This document shows positions 18,625 to 27,780 of a stretch of DNA of 47,711 bases, piece after piece. The first letter of the stretch is position 1. Every line of letters begins with the position of its first letter. The translations under genes were made by a program, and so were the position numbers. The notes beneath the pieces were generated by a model. The model was not told the origin of the DNA. It ran no database searches and saw only the letters and a program-made list of their open reading frames with translations. Source of the DNA: Sphingobacteriales bacterium 44-15 (GTDB taxonomy: Bacteria; Bacteroidota; Bacteroidia; Chitinophagales; Chitinophagaceae). The DNA lies in NCBI GenBank assembly GCA_001899685.1, contig MKWG01000038.1, forward strand, positions 1 to 47,711. The letters run 5' to 3'.

Positions 18625-18655
18625 TTATTAGTCTATAAAATAAATAGACTAATAA
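18625..18655. promoter_or_regulatory. Dyad operator copy 3 just upstream of TonB receptor start
   Basis: TTATTAGTCTA (18625-18635) and TAGACTAATAA (18645-18655) are perfect 11-bp inverted arms with the same 9-bp spacer as copies 1 and 2. The dyad ends 20 bp before the receptor ATG at 18676. No TTTG/TAnnTTTG promoter overlaps it, so it may act as a roadblock or leader-level operator. Confidence 0.72.
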
Positions 18656-18675
18656 AAACTCATCAAAACAAGTTT

Positions 18676-21216
18676 ATGAAAGGACTTCTCGTAATGCTCC
18701 CTGTACTATTGCCGGCGCTGTTATTTGCTCAATTTACCGGGCGGATTGTTAATGAAAACAATGAAGGCATTCCTTATGCCAGTATCGCCGTTAAAAAAAG
18801 CACCGTTGGCACCGTAACAGACACCGCTGGGAACTTTGTCTTACCACTTAAAGACCTGCAGTTCCCCTTTACCCTGCTGGTTACATCTGCCGGCTTTGAA
18901 TCGCGCCAGCTGTTTGTACGCGATCAAACCATAAACAACCTGTTGATACAACTGCAACCGCTTTTTCAAACCGATACTATTGTAGTTACTTCGCGCAGGA
19001 GGCGTGAAGTATTGCAGAATGTACCGGTATCTGTGTCGGTGGTCACCGGCGCACTGATCAATGATGCAGGTGCTTTTAACGTAAACCGTTTAAAGGAGCT
19101 GGTGCCTTCCGTACAGTTATATTCTTCCAACCCCAGGAACACAGCCTTAAATATAAGAGGGCAGGGAACAACTTTTGGTCTCACCAATGATGGTATTGAA
19201 CCGGGAGTAGGATTTTATGTAGATGGCGTATACTATGCCCGCCCTGCAGCCGCAACACTCGATTTTATTGATGTGGAGCGCATTGAAGTGCTGCGCGGAC
19301 CACAGGGCACATTATTTGGAAAGAACACTACTGCCGGTGCATTTAATATAGTAACAAAAAAACCTTCTTTTAAGCCGGGCGCAAATGCCGAGATAAGCTA
19401 TGGCAACTATGGATACATCCAGGCCAAAGCCTCTGTAACGGGAGGGTTGGGAAAAAATTTCGCAGCCCGTCTTTCTTTCTCCGGCACACAACGGGATGGT
19501 GTGCTCGATAATGTAATTACCGGAGAAAAGATAAATGACATCAATAACCTTGGTTTCAGGGGACAGTTGTTATACAGCCCTTCAAGCAAAGTGGAGATCA
19601 CGCTCTCCGGCGATGCTTCCAGTCAGCGCCCCAACGGCTATGCCCAGGTGTTCGCGGGTGTGGTTCCCACGCAAAGAGCAGCTTACAGGCAGTTTGAGCA
19701 GATCATTGCCGACCTGCATTATCAATTACCCAGCCGCAATCCGTTTGACAGAAAAATTGATCAGAATACCCCCTGGCGTTCCGATAATGACCTTGGAGGT
19801 GTTTCGCTGAATGCCGACATCAAGATTGGTTCAGGCACCCTTACCTCTACTACTGCCTGGCGCTACTGGAAGTGGAACCCTTCCAATGACCGTGATTTCA
19901 CCAGCCTGTCGGTGCTGAATCTTTCCCAGGCTCCTTCCAAACACCAGCAATGGTCGCAGGAGATCCGGTATGCAGGCAATTTTTCTTCGAGGCTCAACGG
20001 CGTAGTGGGTGTCTTTGCTATAGGGCAGGATCTTAAAACCGATCCCTATCATACGGAAGAATCCGGTTCGGCACAATGGCGCTTTTCACAGAGCAGCACC
20101 AGTCCCAAATGGAGCACGCCGGGATTATTTGAAGGGTATGGCATACACACTGTATCAACGCTCAATACTTTCAGCGGTGCAGTTTTCGGGCAACTGGATT
20201 TTGCACTTACCGACCGTCTGCACATTTTAGGAGGGCTGCGTTATAATTATGACTGGAAAAAAGTTGACTTCAACCGCAAAACGTACGGAGGATTAGATAC
20301 GAACGACCCGGACCTGATTGCAATGAAGAAATCAGTATACAGCGACCAGGTCTTTAAAACCAATACCGACAATACAAACCTTTCAGGCCTGCTCACGCTT
20401 AACTATAAAGCAGGTAACCAGATCAACACCTATGCTACTTTCTCCACCAGCTACAAATCGGTAGGGCTTAACCTCGGCGGCTTACCTACTGCCGATGGAG
20501 AGGTGATGACAGATCTTGCAGTGATCAAACCGGAATATGTGCAGCATATCGAAGCCGGCATTAAGACCACTCCTGCTCCCGGCTCCACGCTCAACCTTAC
20601 TATTTACAATACCGGCATAAAAGATTACCAGGCCCAGGTACAGACTGCAGAGCCGGGCGTCAACCGTGGATACCTTGCCAATGCTGAGAAGGTTCGGATA
20701 CGCGGTGCAGAGCTCGAAGGCAGCTCCCGGATAGGAAGACATTTCTCTGTAGGTGGCGGCGTGGCTTATACGGAAGGAATATATGTATCATTTAAAAATG
20801 CACCTGTACCGCTGGAAGAAACCGGAGCGCCATCTGCATATAAAGATATTTCAGGTGGTGATTTGCCGGGTATTTCAAAATGGGCAGTATCGCTGAACGG
20901 CGAATACAGTACCCCTGCCAGCTTTTTTGGTAATCCATCCAGATTCTTTATTGCTGCAGACGGATATTACCGCTCAGCATTCTCTTCAAGTGCTTCCCCT
21001 TCTATATACATGAACATTGACGGGTATGCGCTGCTGAACGCCCGGGTAGGTTTTCGCACTGCGAAAAAAGGATTTTCAGCTTTTGTGTGGGGAAGGAACC
21101 TGCTGAACAAAAATTATTTTGAACAATTGTTGCCTGCCTCCGGGGGCTCAGGCTATTATGCGGCTGTACTGGGTGATCCTGCCACTTATGGCATTACGTT
21201 GAGATACGCCCTGTAA
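18676..21216 (+). CDS. TonB-dependent outer-membrane receptor with N-terminal carboxypeptidase-regulatory-like domain
   Basis: An 846-residue receptor. A signal peptide (MKGLLVMLPVLLPALLFAQ) is followed by a CarboxypepD_reg-like domain (about 20-95), a plug domain (VPVSVSVVTGALINDAG, GFYVDGVYYARP, IEVLRGPQGTLFGKNT, about 105-230) and a 22-strand-type barrel to the C-terminus. No STN domain and no adjacent SusD, so it is a stand-alone siderophore- or small-molecule-type importer rather than a SusC. It is divergent from the DUF1080/copper-propeller/ThuA operon and preceded by three identical operators, suggesting co-regulated uptake of that operon's substrate. The ligand is not readable from sequence. 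Confidence 0.93.
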   Translation: MKGLLVMLPVLLPALLFAQFTGRIVNENNEGIPYASIAVKKSTVGTVTDTAGNFVLPLKDLQFPFTLLVTSAGFESRQLFVRDQTINNLLIQLQPLFQTDTIVVTSRRRREVLQNVPVSVSVVTGALINDAGAFNVNRLKELVPSVQLYSSNPRNTALNIRGQGTTFGLTNDGIEPGVGFYVDGVYYARPAAATLDFIDVERIEVLRGPQGTLFGKNTTAGAFNIVTKKPSFKPGANAEISYGNYGYIQAKASVTGGLGKNFAARLSFSGTQRDGVLDNVITGEKINDINNLGFRGQLLYSPSSKVEITLSGDASSQRPNGYAQVFAGVVPTQRAAYRQFEQIIADLHYQLPSRNPFDRKIDQNTPWRSDNDLGGVSLNADIKIGSGTLTSTTAWRYWKWNPSNDRDFTSLSVLNLSQAPSKHQQWSQEIRYAGNFSSRLNGVVGVFAIGQDLKTDPYHTEESGSAQWRFSQSSTSPKWSTPGLFEGYGIHTVSTLNTFSGAVFGQLDFALTDRLHILGGLRYNYDWKKVDFNRKTYGGLDTNDPDLIAMKKSVYSDQVFKTNTDNTNLSGLLTLNYKAGNQINTYATFSTSYKSVGLNLGGLPTADGEVMTDLAVIKPEYVQHIEAGIKTTPAPGSTLNLTIYNTGIKDYQAQVQTAEPGVNRGYLANAEKVRIRGAELEGSSRIGRHFSVGGGVAYTEGIYVSFKNAPVPLEETGAPSAYKDISGGDLPGISKWAVSLNGEYSTPASFFGNPSRFFIAADGYYRSAFSSSASPSIYMNIDGYALLNARVGFRTAKKGFSAFVWGRNLLNKNYFEQLLPASGGSGYYAAVLGDPATYGITLRYAL

Positions 21217-21314
21217 CCCGCCGTCGTTATTGCCGGAAAGTTGGTTTCGGTACATACCACAAGGTTAGATGCTTTGCAGTTATATTTTGCGCACAGGATA
21301 AAAGTGAAATAAAG

Positions 21315-21343
21315 AACCCGTCAATACTTTATTGACGGGTTTT
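21315..21343 (+). terminator. Rho-independent terminator after the TonB receptor
   Basis: A perfect 12-bp stem AACCCGTCAATA / TATTGACGGGTT with a 3-nt loop runs into a short T-run, about 100 bp after the receptor stop. Its right half and following bases recur at 35298-35330. Confidence 0.8.
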
Positions 21344-21368
21344 GCAATACAATGATGATAATACTTAC

Positions 21369-21391
21369 TGCGGTGAGGGCGGAATTCGAAC
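21369..21391 (-). other. tRNA 3'-end-like remnant, possible attachment site
   Basis: Read on the minus strand this gives GTTCGAATTCC followed by GCCCTCACCGCA, which resembles a T-loop, T-stem and acceptor 3' strand with discriminator G, as in serine tRNAs. The T-stem does not pair properly and no anticodon arm follows, so it is not a tRNA gene. Such fragments are often left where elements integrate at tRNA 3' ends. It sits at the point where composition becomes more AT-rich. The rest of 21217-21526 holds only the terminator. Confidence 0.35.
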
Positions 21392-21526
21392 TTGCAGGAC
21401 TCGTTAAGATCCATACAAATTTACTTTTAAAGTATACGCATTTTCTATCAGAACAAACTTCCATCTAAAGTTTCAGGTAACCATGCACGTTTGAATTAAT
21501 ATTTAGGTAAGCATTTTTAAATTGAA

Positions 21527-22375
21527 TTATTCATACTTTGAAGCAACGCGGTTGTTATTAAGAGATGTAAGCTCTATCTTTCTAAAAACTATTTCTGCTC
21601 CTTCCGATTGTAATTGAATACGTCCACTGGACGGATTTACATTGTATGCATAATTAACAAGTACTCCATTAAGATAAATAGCAATTGTGTTATCTCTTAC
21701 ATAACATTCTATTCTATTCCATTGTCCGATTGCCTTTTCTTTATCGTTTTCTCCACGAAAGCCCTTTAAGTCTTTCCATTGCGGATCTCTTCCATACCAG
21801 TTTACTCTTCCCGACAGAACTGTGACAGGTTTTCCAGCAGGATCAAATACATAACAATTGTCCTGTTTTTCGGGACCTACTGTAACAGTAATTTTAAAAT
21901 TGTCTGTTCCATCACCTACCACAAGAATATCTCCGGTTCCCCCTTCAATAATTTGACATTCGATTGAATGCATCCATATTCCTCCAACTTCTCCATCACT
22001 TCCTTTTGAATGCAGTAAAATTCCACCATCCATAGCTTTATTTTCCCGGGGATGATATGCCTTTCCCGTCCATTTATATTCTGCTAAAAGTTTATAATTG
22101 TCGTATTCTTCATTAGTAGTTAAACATCCCAGCTCCTCTCCTGAAATGTGTAGTAATTTGTTTTTTACAGTGAATACTTGCTTAGGGTCGTTATTACGAC
22201 CCTTATTTTTCAAAAAAGTATACCATCCTTCGAGATTCTCTCCGTTAAACAATTGGATAGATTTATTTTTCTTAGGAATTTTTCTGAAAACTGTCTGTTG
22301 GCCAAAAATGCTGTTTAAAGAGCTATACCAAAGGTTTATTAGTATAAGCATACCTATCAATCTTATTATTGCCAT
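21527..22375 (-). CDS. DUF1080 (3-keto-disaccharide hydrolase-like) protein
   Basis: A 282-residue single-domain secreted protein with an N-terminal signal segment (MAIIRLIGMLILINLWYSSLNSIFGQQ). The DUF1080 jelly roll is marked by IQLFNGENLEGWYTFL, the GGILLHSKGSDG loop, MHSIECQIIEGGTGD and the strand YLNGVLVNYAYNVNPSSGRIQLQSEG. It is the canonical short form, unlike the two-domain copy at 16294. It is the distal gene of the SusC/D-led run, 179 bp after the DUF6067-like gene. It probably hydrolyses an oxidised glycoside intermediate; the substrate is unknown. Confidence 0.88.
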   Translation of the reverse strand: MAIIRLIGMLILINLWYSSLNSIFGQQTVFRKIPKKNKSIQLFNGENLEGWYTFLKNKGRNNDPKQVFTVKNKLLHISGEELGCLTTNEEYDNYKLLAEYKWTGKAYHPRENKAMDGGILLHSKGSDGEVGGIWMHSIECQIIEGGTGDILVVGDGTDNFKITVTVGPEKQDNCYVFDPAGKPVTVLSGRVNWYGRDPQWKDLKGFRGENDKEKAIGQWNRIECYVRDNTIAIYLNGVLVNYAYNVNPSSGRIQLQSEGAEIVFRKIELTSLNNNRVASKYE

Positions 22376-22554
22376 ATTTTATCATATTTATTATAAATAA
22401 CAATAGTACTTATTTTAACTTCTTAGCCACGCCGATATATTATGAAACACCCGCCTGTTTATTGCCATAAAACCTCAACGATTTAAACAACAATTACCCT
22501 AAAGACACGCTCGTTTCGCACCTTGATGTTCACTCTCTTCACAATCGCTTTATA

Positions 22555-25497
22555 TTACCTTTTTGAAATAATAATAATCAGATCATTTTTAGGTTCTATA
22601 GTCAATGTCTCCGACATATTTATCTCTCTGCTTCGCTGATAGCCTTCAATTTCAGGTGATCTCAATTTTACTTTATTAGGTTCAAGCCCAAGCCTTTTCC
22701 AATCCAATTGGAGCTTCACCTTTTCCTTTTGATTGCTCCAGCTACCTAAAACAATCAACACACTCCCTGATTTTACATATGAAGTTGCCTTTATTTGTTC
22801 ATTATTTGTTTGCACCAACGGATGTGCATCCCAATATCCTACCATCTTTGAATCAGAAATACCAAATTCATCCCAAAGTTTCCATATAGGATAAAACCCG
22901 CGATGAGTCATTGCGTAAATCATTCCTCTCTTATTATTTACACTCATATGCATTAAAATATCATTGGGTATACCGAAAGGAATACCACTCACTTCTGTTA
23001 GCCAAAAATCGGCTGGCATCAAATCAAAGTTGAAGCCTTCACCGAACCAGGTCTTATCGATATAAGGAAACATTTCCATATTTTGATTAGCGGAGCCTAA
23101 TGAAAATGCTGTATTGGAATGCAGATCGATCATACAACCAGGCTTAGTCATCTCCATCACTCTTCGCATCCTTTGAATAATATGACGATCAAACGAAACA
23201 TCATCCAGGTACAGTCCATCAATATCCATATTTTTCATTAGCCAATTCAAACCTTCGATATAATAGTTGTACCAGCGTGATTCACTTCCGTTTAATATAG
23301 CTGCATCTACCATACCATTTCCAATATGCGTATACCACTGGGGCGTATAGCCAGTTACAAGGTGCTCCTGCAACCATTGATAGCCCCCACCCCGTCCACC
23401 AGCCAATACTTCATTACCAAGGCTCCTGAGTGCCCAGATTTCCGTTAGATGATTGCTTAATTCTCTTACAGTATAATAAATTTTCACCTTCCAGTTTTTT
23501 TTATGCCATTCTTCAACGATCTCTTTCATTTTCTTTTGTGCAATGAAAGGATAGTTGATATACGGATTGAACTCAGTGGCATGGTGGATGTTCATCACGT
23601 TGCCACCATTAGCTATAACTTCCGGCGTAGGAAATGTACCGTGATAATAGCGATTAAAGAACTGCTTTTTTGTATCGAAAGGTTTTACAGGTGTGATCAG
23701 TAATGCAAATTCATATTCAACTGATTGACCTGCTTGCATATCTCTGGCACCACTATAAGCACTGGCAGTTACAACGCTATCGTTTGAATCTACACGAAAA
23801 CCTCCATTCATACCATTGTACCAACTGGCCGGAGGATTAGGTTGGTAAAGATTCAATAATGGTCCATGATATTGTCCGCCTCTTAATTCACATTGAACTC
23901 CTCCTAATGTATTGCCTATCCAGAAACTATCCTCAGTTTTAATCCAACGTGAAATGTGACTGGGAGGTGTGTATCCTCCCATACGCCCCATGCCCACCAT
24001 ATAAGTAGCAAATTCTTTTTTAAAAGGCAGCTCCAACCGGATATCCTGGATGTAAATGGATTTTTTTGCTGTTAACTTGTACCGATAATGCATTCTTCCA
24101 TCAAACTCCATTTTAGCAATGCACTCCACAAAAAAGCTATCACTTTCAGAGCTTGTACTCCAGGAAACTGAACCAGGTTTCTGCTCTACAAACTCCAGCG
24201 GCTTATATTTAAGCAGGTGGATTTTATTATTTACTTCAACAGTAAAACGTATTGGCGTTGCAAGAATGTTATTTGCCAACGGAGTCTGTATCAATGCCGG
24301 TAATCCTGTAGAAGATAATTGAACTGTTTTACCGGTTGCCACAATGGACTCATTATGTAACTTCAAACTTTCGTAATCAAGCGTAGGCTGATCAGCAATT
24401 CCTAAGGAGGAATTGAGCCAACGCAACCGGGAGTGCCTCCAGGTTTCTCCGTCGCCACGATCAGCTAATAACTTATCTTCAATTTGCAAGCGCACTGGAA
24501 TAACTTGTTGCCCGGCATTTTGTGTTTGTACTCCAATATTGCCTTCATAAATTCCGGGTATGGCATTGGAAGGAATATCCACACCTATCCATAATGGCTG
24601 GATACCTTCTTTCGCTAGATCTATTTTTTTAGTAAAAGGCTTTCCCCGGGTATCTACCCCGTTTGTATTGAAACAAGTAAAAGCACTGGCGGGAATCTCG
24701 TTCCCATTTTTATCTTTTATATCAGAAAATATCAGCCTTATATCGCGCAGATTTTTTTGTGCTGCATAAACACCAATCTGAAGTGTATAATATTCATTTT
24801 TTTGAGCAACACCTTTAAATATGCTGCCTGGCGATCGCTTTATCCACCGAAGCGGCAACACATCCAACATCCTGATGGGATAGACGCGATCTTCCGGGAA
24901 AAGCAGGAAATCCGATTGGTGCTTTTGAAGGTAATTACTCACTTCCATAACTGTAGCAGTGACTTCCATTGGATAGAAAGAGTGAAATGCCCTCCTTGCC
25001 TGAATCTCTTCTACTTTTACCTCTTTAACATCAACAAACTGTCTGCCTGTTTTGTAAAGATTATGTCTACTTGTCCAATCTTTATCAGGCGCCTCTTCCG
25101 GAGTAAGATAAGGACCTGGCGCATATTGTTTGAGTTCCGGCTGATAAGGCAAATAATAAAAATAATAAACACCTGTTGCTGCAACCGGGCCAAAAACGAT
25201 CTCGCATCTTTCCTGATCGATTTGTATTCTGTAAATATTTTTAATAATTTCACCGGTTTTTGCATTTATAATGATCAATCGATGATTTTCGGGCTTCAAA
25301 TCGTGGCGCCGCCACAAAAAATCAAGATGTACCGCATCCGAAGATTGTTCAACATTAATGATGGCTCTGTGATTGCCAAAATTTTCGTCCCACGGTTCAT
25401 CAGGAACGGAGTACCTGACCTCTGCCTGTTGAGTATATCCGGAATAATGCCACAGCAAATTCACCAATAGAAAAGTTAATATTGATTTGTAGTTCAT
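22555..25497 (-). CDS. Large secreted DUF6067-like glycoside hydrolase domain protein
   Basis: A 980-residue protein with a signal peptide ending at HYSGYTQQ. N-terminal beta-domains (about 25-350) include RAIINVEQSSDAVHLDFLWRR and the LQIGVYAAQKNLRDIRLIFSD segment similar to GH123 N-terminal domains. A supersandwich-like region comes next. The C-terminal barrel (about 600-900) contains NLMKNMDIDGLYLDDVSFD, a strand-end pair of aspartates typical of retaining alpha-glycosidase-like barrels, then CMIDLHSNTAF. This fits the DUF6067 glycoside hydrolase-like family. Substrate and activity are unknown. It lies between a GH32/43-like propeller gene (63 bp) and DUF1080 in the sugar-utilisation locus. 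Confidence 0.72.
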   Translation of the reverse strand: MNYKSILTFLLVNLLWHYSGYTQQAEVRYSVPDEPWDENFGNHRAIINVEQSSDAVHLDFLWRRHDLKPENHRLIIINAKTGEIIKNIYRIQIDQERCEIVFGPVAATGVYYFYYLPYQPELKQYAPGPYLTPEEAPDKDWTSRHNLYKTGRQFVDVKEVKVEEIQARRAFHSFYPMEVTATVMEVSNYLQKHQSDFLLFPEDRVYPIRMLDVLPLRWIKRSPGSIFKGVAQKNEYYTLQIGVYAAQKNLRDIRLIFSDIKDKNGNEIPASAFTCFNTNGVDTRGKPFTKKIDLAKEGIQPLWIGVDIPSNAIPGIYEGNIGVQTQNAGQQVIPVRLQIEDKLLADRGDGETWRHSRLRWLNSSLGIADQPTLDYESLKLHNESIVATGKTVQLSSTGLPALIQTPLANNILATPIRFTVEVNNKIHLLKYKPLEFVEQKPGSVSWSTSSESDSFFVECIAKMEFDGRMHYRYKLTAKKSIYIQDIRLELPFKKEFATYMVGMGRMGGYTPPSHISRWIKTEDSFWIGNTLGGVQCELRGGQYHGPLLNLYQPNPPASWYNGMNGGFRVDSNDSVVTASAYSGARDMQAGQSVEYEFALLITPVKPFDTKKQFFNRYYHGTFPTPEVIANGGNVMNIHHATEFNPYINYPFIAQKKMKEIVEEWHKKNWKVKIYYTVRELSNHLTEIWALRSLGNEVLAGGRGGGYQWLQEHLVTGYTPQWYTHIGNGMVDAAILNGSESRWYNYYIEGLNWLMKNMDIDGLYLDDVSFDRHIIQRMRRVMEMTKPGCMIDLHSNTAFSLGSANQNMEMFPYIDKTWFGEGFNFDLMPADFWLTEVSGIPFGIPNDILMHMSVNNKRGMIYAMTHRGFYPIWKLWDEFGISDSKMVGYWDAHPLVQTNNEQIKATSYVKSGSVLIVLGSWSNQKEKVKLQLDWKRLGLEPNKVKLRSPEIEGYQRSREINMSETLTIEPKNDLIIIISKR

Positions 25498-25560
25498 AAA
25501 CTGTCTAAATCTTTTCAGTTATTATCTGTAGGCTTTAATTTATCTGTCGTTTCAAAAATT

Positions 25561-27165
25561 TTATTTAACCTGAATAGAATAAAGTTTGGCATTGCTCATT
25601 TTTATGCGGAATACTATTTTTTTTCCTTTAATGCTTTGTAATCCTCTTTGATTCTGCCACTGTACTTTAGTAGCTACTGCATCAGAAGATACAGGAATGC
25701 ATTTCTCGAATGAGAAACCTTTTAAAGGTTTAAAATTTTTAGCATCGAGTAACTCCACCAGAACTTCTCCGCCAGCAGCATCAAGGTTTAACCAGATATT
25801 ATCACCGGTAAAGTCAATAACTTTAGTTGTAAGCAATCCAGGTTTATTTCCGGCATCAATCGAAATAAAGCCATCCAACCGTAATTTGGATAATCCTATT
25901 CCACCATTAACTCGCGACAAACGGCTAATTCCACCATCGTGTGTTTCTGGCTGTCCTAAATAGTAAAACCAAACCTGTTCATCTTTAATGATAGGATGTG
26001 CTGCCATCAAAATATTTCCGCCGTCAAAGTCTTCCTTGCTTCCCAGTGATAGAAAGATATCTCTATTTCCAGCCCGGTTCCATTTGTACCCATCTCTGCT
26101 AGTTGCCAATTCAGGATATAATAGTCCTGCAGAGTTATTACGCAGGCTCCCTGTTTGGTCAAACATGCATGGCATACCTATATATATTCCTTCATAGTTA
26201 AATACCGCCATGCTATAGATATCTGTATAATACTGATTAGGATTATCGTACTGCGCAGTAGGGTAAAGTCTGTTTGAATCAGCTTTGGCAGATACATTAC
26301 GTTTAGCTCCGATTTTTTGGTCGAGTTCATCAGCATGAAATACTAATTCGGGTATAGTCCACTTAATGAAATCTTTGCTCGTGGATAAATAAACACAACG
26401 ATGATTATTTGGTTGAATTGGTCTGCCATCAATCAGTTTTTCCCGTATTTTACCCGGCAGAAATCCCTTACAATAAAATCGATATTCTTTAGAAATTTCA
26501 TCATAAAGCAATTGAGTTTCATCGCTGGCTTTAACTCCTTCCTCTACAGGATTGCTCCAATGAACCCCGTCAGAAGAAAAAATAGGATGCCAACTCATTA
26601 CGCCATTTTTATACTGGTTAAGCATTGCTTTATATCTCCGATCTGCAACAGGTTCATTTCTATCATATATGGGTCCGCTGATTAAGCCATTAAGCACTAT
26701 ATTGTTTTCTTTAGATCCATAATAAGATATCGTTCTTGTGAAAGGTTTTTCCCAATTAATTAAATCACGAGAAGTAGCAAGACATATAGCCATGCCAAAA
26801 TTATACTCCTCTACTCCCCCACTCCCCTTCGGACCTAATTTGCCTGCAGCGTTATACCAGATTTTCCATATTCTTTCTTCGTCTATCCATTGTGGGCCCC
26901 GTCTGGTCTGCACCATGTTGTTTTCCCAGGGATAGCTGCCTGCAAGTACCGGATAATTTGAATATTTTTTTGGTTGATGAAGCGTACGATGTAAATTTTC
27001 TAATGTATCAATCCAGTAGTCATCTACAAATAAGATTTTGTTTATCGTATTCCCGGTTTGAGAAAACGTCCGATCAGCATTCATTAAAAAGAGAATTAAC
27101 AATGAATATGTTTTCAAAAAATGAGACTTTGTAAAAAAAGAATGGAGTATGGAAGTAGTTATCAT
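25561..27165 (-). CDS. Secreted GH32/GH43-like five-bladed propeller protein
   Basis: A 534-residue exported protein (signal segment SLLILFLMNADRTFSQ). It shows a five-bladed propeller pattern: KILFVDDYWIDTLENLHRTLH near the N-terminus, MVQTRRGPQWIDEERIWKIWYN, ATSRDLINWEKP, the repeated DRRYKAML, and SKDFIKWTIPELVFHADE. The 'blade ending with S.D.L.NWEKP' is typical of clan GH-J/F hydrolases (GH32, GH43 and relatives). A final beta-sandwich follows (about 430-534). Catalytic residues cannot be assigned with certainty. It lies between the lipoprotein gene and the DUF6067-like gene in the SusC/D locus. Confidence 0.55.
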   Translation of the reverse strand: MITTSILHSFFTKSHFLKTYSLLILFLMNADRTFSQTGNTINKILFVDDYWIDTLENLHRTLHQPKKYSNYPVLAGSYPWENNMVQTRRGPQWIDEERIWKIWYNAAGKLGPKGSGGVEEYNFGMAICLATSRDLINWEKPFTRTISYYGSKENNIVLNGLISGPIYDRNEPVADRRYKAMLNQYKNGVMSWHPIFSSDGVHWSNPVEEGVKASDETQLLYDEISKEYRFYCKGFLPGKIREKLIDGRPIQPNNHRCVYLSTSKDFIKWTIPELVFHADELDQKIGAKRNVSAKADSNRLYPTAQYDNPNQYYTDIYSMAVFNYEGIYIGMPCMFDQTGSLRNNSAGLLYPELATSRDGYKWNRAGNRDIFLSLGSKEDFDGGNILMAAHPIIKDEQVWFYYLGQPETHDGGISRLSRVNGGIGLSKLRLDGFISIDAGNKPGLLTTKVIDFTGDNIWLNLDAAGGEVLVELLDAKNFKPLKGFSFEKCIPVSSDAVATKVQWQNQRGLQSIKGKKIVFRIKMSNAKLYSIQVK

Positions 27166-27249
27166 TATTCAGATAATTTTAAGCAAATAGCGCAATTAGA
27201 AGCAGAAAGGCAAGAAGCCTTTCTGCAGAATGTGTTTAAATAGAAGAAA

Positions 27250-27756
27250 TTATTTAGCCAATATAATTTTTAGGGTCCAAATTCTTTCGACTTGTCCGTC
27301 AGCGGCGATAACTTTATATTGCTGAGGGAATGAAAAGTCGCCAGGCGTACCCATTTTAGGAGCAGTAGCTACCGGTTCTATCCTGGCAGCAGTGGATATA
27401 TTTGTTTTACATACCAAATATGATGCGGTCACTTTATCCCGTTCTGTTTGAGGAGTAAATTTGTCTGAAGATGGCACTGTAACAGTTGCTATTATAGAAT
27501 CTGTTGATGCTCCTGGAGCACTTTCTTTTAACTTGAACTGTTTGTTGGATACAGGCAATTGAACTACTCTTACCAAATTACTTCCATCAGATGAATGACT
27601 GTCTGAATCAAGATAACGATATTCGAAAAAAACATCTGTAATTTTCGCATCAGCAAACGCAGGTAATTCTTTATCCAACCCGCTTTTAAGACAGGAAGAT
27701 AATACGAACATAAGCATCAATGCTATTAATCTATTTATTTTAAGCTCATTTTTCAT
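27250..27756 (-). CDS. DUF5018-like surface lipoprotein
   Basis: A 168-residue lipoprotein. The start at 27756 (MKNELKINRLIALMLMFVLSSC) puts the lipobox cysteine near residue 22; a start two codons earlier is possible. The CLKSGLDKELPAFADAKITDVFFEYRYLD opening is a pattern seen in DUF5018-related proteins encoded just after susD in Chitinophagaceae loci. It probably acts as an accessory surface glycan-binding protein next to SusD, which ends 25 bp upstream. Binding is inferred from position only. Confidence 0.68.
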   Translation of the reverse strand: MKNELKINRLIALMLMFVLSSCLKSGLDKELPAFADAKITDVFFEYRYLDSDSHSSDGSNLVRVVQLPVSNKQFKLKESAPGASTDSIIATVTVPSSDKFTPQTERDKVTASYLVCKTNISTAARIEPVATAPKMGTPGDFSFPQQYKVIAADGQVERIWTLKIILAK

Positions 27757-27780
27757 ATACAAATTTTTATAAATAATACT

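Larger units (their letters stand above)
17719..18675. other. 957-bp divergent regulatory region between DUF1080 operon and TonB receptor
   Basis: No gene is supported here. It holds three copies of one dyad (17910-17932, 18340-18366, 18625-18655), two matching promoters reading toward the receptor, a palindromic repeat element (about 18400-18510), a 6-bp hairpin GTTGCC/GGCAAC (17991-18006) without a T-tract, and a GC-rich CGGGC/GCCCG hairpin near 18578-18592. The length and the repeated sites mark it as a complex control region. Confidence 0.75.
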
